Assembly: GCA_020434375.1 (NCBI GenBank)
Contig: JAGRAY010000050.1
Span: forward strand, 1 to 11,235
Origin: Bdellovibrionales bacterium
Lineage (GTDB): Bacteria > Bdellovibrionota_G > JALEGL01 > JAGRAY01
DNA length: 11,235 bases
Direction of reading: 5' to 3'
A model generated the notes under the pieces. The model saw only the letters and a program-made list of their open reading frames with translations, made no database searches and was not told where the DNA came from. Below, piece after piece: positions 6,339-11,235 of this stretch (its first letter is position 1; every line of letters begins with the position of its first letter). Made by a program: the position numbers and the translations under genes.

Positions 6339-7507
6339 AGCCTTTGCGCCTTGCCTATGTGTGTTCAAATCCCAGCTACTCACTTAGTTCTAAAGCAGGC
6401 TATGCCATTCATATTAAATCGTTGCTAGAAGCCTTTTCAAAACGGGGTGCGAATATCAGTGTTTTTATGCCTCAACATATCCGCAAGGTGAACACAGCCA
6501 TGGCTGATCAAATTCCAAAGCCACATCGTTTGCGGCAGTACTTTCCAAAAATGATTTGGTCAACGGCCAAAGATATTCGAAGAATTTATCAAGACATTCA
6601 GTTTTACTCAAGAGTTACAAAGACCTTAGAGTCTGAGCCTGTAGATATAATCTATGAACGTTTGGACTATTTGGGAAGCCGGCTACCAAAAATGCTTGAT
6701 ATGAATAAATATAAATACGTTGTCGAAATTCATGCTCCATTAGACGAAGAACAAACTCTGTTTAATGGTGACAGCTTATTGGCGAAACAACTTTTATTAA
6801 ATGTTAAGCGTTCGTTATTCGCTGCACATTCGATCGTAACGGTATCTGATTATATGAAACAATGGCTTTTGAAAAGTGGTGTTAGTGGAGAGAAGATATG
6901 TGTTTCGCATAATGCAGTCGACATCAATATGTTTGAGCGTTCAACCCAAGAGAGCCCAAATGTGGTTAATATCGGTTTTGTGGGATCTATGGCGCCTTGG
7001 CATCGAGTGGACGTTTTGTTTAAAGCATTTATCGAGATCTATCAAAAACATCCCATTCATTTGACTATTGCTGGACCTATCTCTGCAGATATTCTCAAAA
7101 TGCAAGATCTAGAAAGATTGGTCAACGATAAAGCTATATCGCTATTAGGATCTATAAAACACGAAGACATTCCTTCAGTGTTATCTCGCCTAAGTATAGG
7201 CGTTATGCCGGGAAGCAATATGTATGGTTCTCCGATTAAAATTTTTGAGTATGGTGCAGCGGGGTTAGCAGTTATTGCTGCATCGACGCCTGCTATACGA
7301 GAGATTATTACTGATGGTGTAGACGGCATTCTTATTGAATCTGGCAATAGTCATCAACTTAAAAATGCTTTGGAAAAACTTATTTGCGATTCCGAATTAC
7401 GAAAAGCACTTTCGAGTAATCTTAATGACAAAGTATGTAAAAATTACACTTGGGCTAAAACAGCTCAGACTATATTAGGTCATATACTCAAAAATGAAGA
7501 AGTTTAG
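6335..7507 (+). CDS. Glycosyltransferase family 4-like protein
   Basis: A 390-residue GT-B protein. The N-terminal domain opens LRLAYVCSNPSYSLSSKAGYAIH with the glycine loop, and continues with IIYERLDYLG and YKYVVEIHAP. A typical linker follows: SIVTVSDYMKQWLLKSGV then KICVSHNAVDINMF. The donor domain begins IGFVGSMAPWHRVDVLFKAF and carries GSPIKIFEYGAAGLAVIA. E305 in FEY is the second Glu of the GT4 E-x7-E pair. The first position is Tyr, as in the SPxKxFEY subgroup. The chosen start is GTG 6335, which overlaps the previous stop as GTGA with a GGATGG about 4 nt upstream. TTG 6323 is an alternative and would add four residues. It is the last gene of the flippase operon. Its TAG stop interleaves with the TAA of the convergent methyltransferase gene (TTAG at 7504-7507). 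Sugar specificity is unknown. Confidence 0.87.
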   Translation: MKPLRLAYVCSNPSYSLSSKAGYAIHIKSLLEAFSKRGANISVFMPQHIRKVNTAMADQIPKPHRLRQYFPKMIWSTAKDIRRIYQDIQFYSRVTKTLESEPVDIIYERLDYLGSRLPKMLDMNKYKYVVEIHAPLDEEQTLFNGDSLLAKQLLLNVKRSLFAAHSIVTVSDYMKQWLLKSGVSGEKICVSHNAVDINMFERSTQESPNVVNIGFVGSMAPWHRVDVLFKAFIEIYQKHPIHLTIAGPISADILKMQDLERLVNDKAISLLGSIKHEDIPSVLSRLSIGVMPGSNMYGSPIKIFEYGAAGLAVIAASTPAIREIITDGVDGILIESGNSHQLKNALEKLICDSELRKALSSNLNDKVCKNYTWAKTAQTILGHILKNEEV

Positions 7508-8142
7508 CGAAATCCCTCAGCGCAAGTTGAGGATTCTCTCATTGCAGGACATTCAAGTGATTCAAGATCAGGGAAGTCTGTACGCCAGTTAATATGTGAC
7601 TCCACGTTCGAAAATCCAATATCCGACAGCAAGCTAGATAAACTATATTCATCGTAAATCCAGCGATGCAGATTTTTACTCGTCCACGGGTTTGAAATAA
7701 AATCAAACAAGCTATTGGATTTGGCAGGTGTCATCCCAAGCCATTTCATAAAAAAATCTGCTGCGTGGTTTCTAAGCTCGGGACTGTTTCTTCGACCCAA
7801 ATAATCATTTACAAGCAAAAAAAGATTTGGCGTCATGAGTCGAATACGTCCATTTGGAGTCATAATGCGATAACATTCCTTTAAAAAAAATTTTGCATCG
7901 TTGGAGTCTAAGTGTTCTATCATATGTGATGAATAGACGTGCGTTACACTCGAATCCCTAAATGGTAATCGTCTTGTGACATTGATTCGCCGAACCCAGG
8001 GTTTAAATCGCTTTTTATATCCAAAAAATGAGAGACCTGGGATTTTGTCAATCCAAACACGTGGACTTGAATCACAATTAACCCAAGATTGTGGTGCCCT
8101 TAATCCACAGCCGAAGTGAACACGCATTGAAGAATAGCTCAT
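7504..8142 (-). CDS. SAM-dependent methyltransferase, class I (type 11)
   Basis: A 212-residue Rossmann methyltransferase. Motif I is VHFGCG at 8-13 (a variant of LNLGCG), followed by SWVNCDSSP with the acidic D24 expected to bind the SAM ribose. LPFRDSSVTHVYSSHMIEHL at 59-78 holds the post-II and motif III region, and FLKECYRIMTPNGRIRLMTPN is the motif IV-V region. The C-terminus (DFPDLESLECPAMRES) resembles small methyltransferases found in polysaccharide clusters, which are thought to methylate sugars. The frame is open to a TTG at 8163, but ATG 8142 overlaps the amidotransferase stop as ATGA and gives a better N-terminus. ATG 8127 is also possible. It is probably cotranscribed with the upstream amidotransferase gene, suggesting work on the same sugar. 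It ends in interleaved stops with the convergent GT4 gene. The acceptor is unknown. Confidence 0.82.
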   Translation of the reverse strand: MSYSSMRVHFGCGLRAPQSWVNCDSSPRVWIDKIPGLSFFGYKKRFKPWVRRINVTRRLPFRDSSVTHVYSSHMIEHLDSNDAKFFLKECYRIMTPNGRIRLMTPNLFLLVNDYLGRRNSPELRNHAADFFMKWLGMTPAKSNSLFDFISNPWTSKNLHRWIYDEYSLSSLLSDIGFSNVESHINWRTDFPDLESLECPAMRESSTCAEGFR

Positions 8143-9320
8143 GAGTAAGCTGTTTGTTTCCAAAACTTCATTGACGATGGAATGAGTTTGGTCAGCGGAC
8201 GAAGCATTGAAAATAGTCGTTCATGGGTTTTGTAAATTGAGTTTATGTATGAAGAGTAGTTTAAATGACTGCAAGGAGGCTCATTTAAAATGATTTCTAA
8301 CTCTTCTGTGGACAGCCCCAATTTTTTGGTGACAAAGGAGAGATCTTGTTTCAATAGTTCCTTGTCGTAAATAGGTTCTTTTAATTTTTGTATGGCATCG
8401 TCTCGTGTCATGTGATTGGAACAAATCAAAGAAGAAAAGTGAGCTTTTCTTTTGTCGATACCAAATTTCTTGGGCAAGATATGCCCTTGATAAAATCGTG
8501 TAAAAACAGATTCAAAATGTTTTCCTCCATAGTCTTTCCAGCCAAGCTCGTTGGTTAAAATATGTTTTGCTTCATTTTTGTCGTAGTCAAGGTAGTCCAA
8601 AATATTTACAATTTTTATTTTTGATAAGAGTATGGCTAAAAAATGCTCTAAAAACGTGATTCTCGGATACGACTTCAGAGGAATAGTCCCAAATGCTTGG
8701 TGAATTGACTTAATATTTAACCAGTCAAGCTTGTTCCACACCCATGGTGACGGAATAACACCTTCAGTTGCGATATTGTATCCACTGATGATGGTTTTAA
8801 TCCCATGTTTTTTAGCTGTTTTTAACAATAGTGCATAGATGGCATGATCGGTAGGTAACTCGATATCTACAACCCCCGATTTTAGAAAAGAAAGATGTAG
8901 GTCTTTAAATTCTTCCCAGCGAACCACGTGCGTATATAAATCAAAATTTAGTTTGCTTACGATATGCTCAATGTTTTTCACGGCGAGCTCAGTGTTCCAA
9001 CCATTGTCCAAATGTACAACAAGAGGATTTAGACCTAACCGGCTTGCCCAATAAGCTGCATAGGTGCTGTCTACACCGCCGCTGATGCCCAGAATGCAGT
9101 CGTATTTTTTACCTTTGCCAGAGTTTTTAATATCTGTGGCAAGCTTTTCAAGCATGTGGATGCCCTTTGGACCGCGATGAATAAATCGCTCTGCTCGCTG
9201 AGACCAGAGTTGGCAGTAGTTACAAATTCCCTCGTGATCAAAAGTCATATTTGGGTCATCACTGGTGTCAAAAACGCATTGAGTACAATGTATTGGTTTT
9301 TTTAAGTTTAATTTATTCAA
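8139..9320 (-). CDS. N-acetyl sugar amidotransferase (WbpG/PseA/WbuX family)
   Basis: A 393-residue cytoplasmic enzyme of the family that uses ATP to turn a sugar carboxylate into an amide or acetamidino group, as in Pseudomonas WbpG and Campylobacter PseA. Two CxxC pairs, C12/C15 and C33/C36 (GICNYC), fit the N-terminal zinc-type knuckle of this family. The ATP-PP loop is SGGVDST at 80-86 after CILGI, followed by VVHLDNGWNTELAVKNIE, also a family hallmark. Length is normal. WbpG-type enzymes usually take ammonia from a HisH/HisF-like glutaminase pair, and no such genes occur in this window. The start is TTG 9320. No in-frame ATG lies between the upstream in-frame stop and the CTQC motif, and an out-of-frame ATG at 9325 stops at once. 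Its stop overlaps the methyltransferase start (ATGA), indicating a two-gene operon. The family is clear; the sugar substrate is not. Confidence 0.88.
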   Translation of the reverse strand: MNKLNLKKPIHCTQCVFDTSDDPNMTFDHEGICNYCQLWSQRAERFIHRGPKGIHMLEKLATDIKNSGKGKKYDCILGISGGVDSTYAAYWASRLGLNPLVVHLDNGWNTELAVKNIEHIVSKLNFDLYTHVVRWEEFKDLHLSFLKSGVVDIELPTDHAIYALLLKTAKKHGIKTIISGYNIATEGVIPSPWVWNKLDWLNIKSIHQAFGTIPLKSYPRITFLEHFLAILLSKIKIVNILDYLDYDKNEAKHILTNELGWKDYGGKHFESVFTRFYQGHILPKKFGIDKRKAHFSSLICSNHMTRDDAIQKLKEPIYDKELLKQDLSFVTKKLGLSTEELEIILNEPPCSHLNYSSYINSIYKTHERLFSMLRPLTKLIPSSMKFWKQTAYS

Positions 9321-9400
9321 GCCATCAAATGATACAGGTCAAAATCAATAGATCGAAGATTTTTTTTGGTTGTATATCAAAAAGTGTATAAGAGTCTTCA
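9321..9400. promoter_or_regulatory. Divergent intergenic region between the amidotransferase and NSS transporter genes
   Basis: This 80-bp AT-rich spacer must hold promoters for both directions. On the plus strand TATAAG at 9387-9392 is -10-like, but only a poor TTTTGG lies at -35 distance. On the minus strand TATCAT (9329-9334) is -10-like, again without a convincing -35 box. A run of eight T at 9360-9367 has no hairpin before it, so it is not a terminator. Confidence 0.35.
9390..9394 (+). promoter_or_regulatory. Ribosome binding site of the NSS transporter gene
   Basis: AAGAG ends 6 nt before the ATG at 9401, a normal spacing, and supports that start. Confidence 0.45.
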
Positions 9401-10750
9401 ATGAGAGGTTTTGTTAAAAAATTGAAACCTACCCCGAAATTTGGATCTTCGTTAGGGGTTGTTATGGCTACTGCAGGAGCTGCAGTGGGCTTGGGTAATA
9501 TTTGGAGGTTTCCTTTTGTTGTTGGAGAAAACGGTGGGGGTGCGTTTTTAATTCCTTATCTTTTGGCCATTGCGATCATTGGAATTCCTATGATGATTGT
9601 GGAAATGGCAGCGGGACGTTCATCTGGTGCGGGCGTGATCGGAACCTTTGTCAAGCTAGCTAAGCGTACTAAATGGGCAGCGGTTTTGGTCATTATTATT
9701 TCTCTTTTTCTCCTTAGTTATTATCTTGTGATTACAGGTTGGACTATCGGTTATTTTGTTTCATCTTTATTGGGAAGTCATCCTGTGTTTTCCGATTTCA
9801 TCCGAGGTTACAATGCGTTGGGATATTTTTTTGTTGCATTGGCTATTACAGGCCTGACCATATTTTTGGGGGTCAATCAAGGAATTGAAGCGACGAGTAA
9901 AATTTTAATGCCCATGTTGCTTCTTGTGATTGTAGGTTTGGCGATCTATGTAGTTGCTCTTCCAGGCTGGGGAGATGCGCTGACTTTTTATCTGACTCCC
10001 AAACTCGATGTTTTATTCGACATAAAGGTATGGGTTAGAGCTGTAGGTCAAGCTTTCTTCTCAGTGGGGGTTGGTATGGGCGTACTTGTGACGTATGGAG
10101 CCTATATGAAAAAAGACATTGATCTGGTGCGAACGGCATCAATCGTTGCGATAGCTGACGGTGCGATTGCTTTTTTGGCAGGTCTTATCATATTCCCCAT
10201 TGCTTTTTCTTTCGGTAGTGATCCTGCATCGGGGCCGCAACTTGCGTTTGAGACTCTTCCTAAGGCATTTGATAGTTTCCATCCGATCGTCGGATTCGTG
10301 ATTGCCGTATTTTTTTATCTGGCCTTGAGCGTAGCTGCACTGACTTCAGCCATATCGTTACTTGAAGCAGTAACGATAGGTTTCAAAGAGTTGTTTTCTC
10401 TGAGCCGCAATAAGAGCTTAGGATTGGCAGTTGCGGCTATATTCATGCTGGGTCTTCCTTCTGCACTTAGTTATTCTCCAGTGAATTTAAAAATTGGCGA
10501 ATTTCCATTTTTGGATGCTATGGATTTATTTGTGAGTAACGTGGGTTTGCAAGTGTCAGTGCTTGTGACAGCGATAATTGTAGCCTGGCAAGGTTCGGAG
10601 TATATTCAAAAAGAGCTGCCTTCAGTTTTTCCAAGTGCCCGAGCGATCATATGGATTGTTCGATGGATTGTACCGATCGCGATTGCAATGTTGTTAATGG
10701 TGATGGCAGTTGAATGGTTCCAGCATCGGATTATTCCTCAGGGTGGGTAG
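9401..10750 (+). CDS. Sodium-dependent transporter, neurotransmitter:sodium symporter (NSS/SNF) family
   Basis: A 449-residue inner-membrane protein with about 11 helices, the usual bacterial size (Tyt1 and MhsT type, shorter than LeuT). It would import an amino acid or similar amine with Na+. TM1 carries the hallmark AGAAVGLGNIWRFPF, with N33 and R36 matching LeuT N27 and R30, and then ENGGGAFLIPY. LSYYLVITGW matches the TM3 substrate tyrosine region. The unwound TM6 reads GQAFFSVGVGMG, with S221 and G223 at LeuT T254 and S256. TM8 has LTS with T315/S316 matching the Na2-site Thr and Ser. D253 in TM7 lies at or beside the chloride-site region, where bacterial chloride-independent members carry an acidic residue. 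Where LeuT has N21, this protein has A27. The ATG has an AAGAG ribosome site. It appears to be a flanking metabolic gene, not part of the glycan pathway. The substrate is unknown. Confidence 0.93.
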   Translation: MRGFVKKLKPTPKFGSSLGVVMATAGAAVGLGNIWRFPFVVGENGGGAFLIPYLLAIAIIGIPMMIVEMAAGRSSGAGVIGTFVKLAKRTKWAAVLVIIISLFLLSYYLVITGWTIGYFVSSLLGSHPVFSDFIRGYNALGYFFVALAITGLTIFLGVNQGIEATSKILMPMLLLVIVGLAIYVVALPGWGDALTFYLTPKLDVLFDIKVWVRAVGQAFFSVGVGMGVLVTYGAYMKKDIDLVRTASIVAIADGAIAFLAGLIIFPIAFSFGSDPASGPQLAFETLPKAFDSFHPIVGFVIAVFFYLALSVAALTSAISLLEAVTIGFKELFSLSRNKSLGLAVAAIFMLGLPSALSYSPVNLKIGEFPFLDAMDLFVSNVGLQVSVLVTAIIVAWQGSEYIQKELPSVFPSARAIIWIVRWIVPIAIAMLLMVMAVEWFQHRIIPQGG

Positions 10751-10778
10751 TCGAAGGTTTTTTAAATAATTACTTTTA

Positions 10779-10803
10779 CGTGTTTATGCCTAATATGAGC
10801 ACG
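10779..10803 (+). terminator. Weak hairpin after the NSS transporter gene, possible terminator
   Basis: CGTGTTTATG, a CCTAA loop and TATGAGCACG can form a 10-bp stem with three G-U pairs, 28 nt after the stop codon. No U-run follows (TTATATACC), so it is at best a weak or Rho-assisted terminator. The G-U pairs mean it would fold only in the plus-strand transcript. Confidence 0.3.
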
Positions 10804-10833
10804 TTATATACCATAAAAACGCTAATGGAAGTC

Positions 10834-10973
10834 CTATAGTAAATTAAATATAAGTGTGAAACGCCAAAGTAAATTTTGGAAGTTGCCTACTGGCTCCGTC
10901 GCTACGCTCCAAGTCGTCATACGTCAATCTTCCAAAATTTAAGCAGTATCAACTAAAACTTAAAATACTATAG
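10834..10973. repeat. Nested imperfect palindrome of about 140 bp with perfect 13-bp and 8-bp arms
   Basis: The inner arms TAAATTTTGGAAG (10870-10882) and CTTCCAAAATTTA (10929-10941) are perfect inverted repeats. The outer arms CTATAGTA (10834-10841) and TACTATAG (10966-10973) are also perfect. The sequence between inner and outer arms is partly complementary, with a four-base length difference. The 46-bp centre is visibly richer in G+C and includes GGCTCCGTCGCTACGCTCC, unlike the AT-rich flanks. It lies between the convergent ends of the NSS and alcohol dehydrogenase genes. It could be a non-coding miniature mobile repeat (MITE or REP-like) or a structured bidirectional termination region. 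No open frame crosses it and no T-run follows either side. The inverted symmetry is seen directly; its nature is inference. Confidence 0.7.
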
Positions 10974-10982
10974 CTATTGCTT

Positions 10983-11235
10983 TCAAAAATTATTGCAGTC
11001 GATCACGAATCGATATTTGACTTGACCCGCAAGTGTTTTTTCATAAGCCTCATTAATTTGATTGGGTTGAATCAACTCAATTTCACTTACGATATTGTGT
11101 TTGCCACAATGGTTTAACATTTCTTGTGTTTCTTTGATTCCTCCAATAAGAGAACCCATTATTTTTCGACGCTTGAAGATCAAAGGAAAAACATTAAGAT
11201 CTAGTGGCTTGTCTGATGCGCCCACCATCAAGAGG
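10983..11235 (-). CDS. Zinc-dependent NAD(P) alcohol dehydrogenase, YahK/cinnamyl-alcohol type, C-terminal fragment
   Basis: Only the last 84 or so codons lie in the window, and the 5' end is beyond 11235. The visible part runs MVGASDKPLDLNVFPLIFKR, then GSLIGGIKETQEMLNHC, a segment with NIVSEIELIQPNQINEAYEK, and VKYRFVID near the end. This closely resembles, from memory, the C-terminus of YahK-type medium-chain alcohol dehydrogenases, including the GSxIGGxxETQEML stretch that closes the nucleotide-binding domain. These cytoplasmic enzymes reduce aldehydes, usually with NADPH. The catalytic zinc ligands would lie in the missing N-terminal part. The stop TGA is at 10983-10985, 9 bp past the palindromic repeat, and the gene converges on the NSS transporter. 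It appears unrelated to the glycan genes. Confidence 0.88.
   Translation of the reverse strand, partial: LLMVGASDKPLDLNVFPLIFKRRKIMGSLIGGIKETQEMLNHCGKHNIVSEIELIQPNQINEAYEKTLAGQVKYRFVIDCNNF

Noticed and set aside
6876..7347. Open frames on both strands inside the second GT4 gene
   Set aside because: They overlap the conserved GT4 donor domain and have no independent support.
9351..9372. T-run after GATCGAAG as a Rho-independent terminator
   Set aside because: No stem of useful length precedes the T-run, and it lies between two divergent starts where a terminator is not expected.
10751..10982. Small protein or RNA gene in the intergenic region
   Set aside because: No open frame with a ribosome site and no tRNA or known RNA signature is visible. 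Only the weak hairpin and the palindromic repeat are supported.
1..11235. CRISPR array, insertion sequence, phage or toxin-antitoxin genes
   Set aside because: I saw no regularly spaced direct repeats, transposase or integrase motifs, and no small paired genes.

Overview
The window is a moderately AT-rich (about 40% GC by eye, not counted), gene-dense stretch from a Gram-negative-type bacterium. Most of it is a surface- or protein-glycan locus: glycosyltransferases, a membrane flippase-type ABC transporter, a sugar amidotransferase and a methyltransferase. The species cannot be determined from the sequence. The mix of a PglK-like flippase, an STT3-like protein and an N-acetyl-sugar amidotransferase fits a proteobacterial or bdellovibrionote-like lineage, but this is inference only. 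There are no RNA genes, transposases, CRISPR arrays or phage genes.

Layout, left to right. (a) 1-180, minus: the N-terminal 60 codons of a membrane protein that looks like an STT3/PglB-type oligosaccharyltransferase. It is cut by the window edge. (b) 184-1344, plus: a fold-type I PLP aminotransferase starting only 3 bp from (a). (c) 1315-2400, minus: a GT4 glycosyltransferase whose 3' end overlaps that of (b) by 30 bp. (d) 2441-7507, plus: a tight four-gene operon. It contains a PglK-like ABC flippase, an unrecognised GT-B-like protein, a NodZ/fucosyltransferase-like protein and a GT4 glycosyltransferase, with junctions of 14-bp overlap, 3-bp gap and 4-bp overlap. (e) 7504-9320, minus: an N-acetyl-sugar amidotransferase followed by a SAM methyltransferase, coupled by an ATGA overlap. 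(f) 9401-10750, plus: an Na+-coupled NSS-family transporter. (g) 10751-10982: a 232-bp intergenic region with a roughly 140-bp imperfect palindrome. (h) 10983-11235, minus: the C-terminus of a zinc alcohol dehydrogenase of the YahK/CAD type, cut by the right edge.

How the genes may work together (inference): the glycosyltransferases would build an oligosaccharide on a lipid carrier at the cytoplasmic membrane. The amidotransferase and methyltransferase would decorate one sugar or a precursor. The PglK-like ABC protein would flip the lipid-linked glycan, and the STT3-like protein could transfer it to protein in the periplasm. If the STT3 reading is right, this is a candidate protein-glycosylation locus rather than a plain O-antigen cluster. 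The NSS transporter and the alcohol dehydrogenase look like unrelated flanking genes.

Several true starts appear to be non-ATG or internal to the longest open frame (2441 ATG, 4212 GTG, 6335 GTG, 8142 ATG, 9320 TTG). They were chosen from ribosome-site position, overlap geometry and family N-termini.
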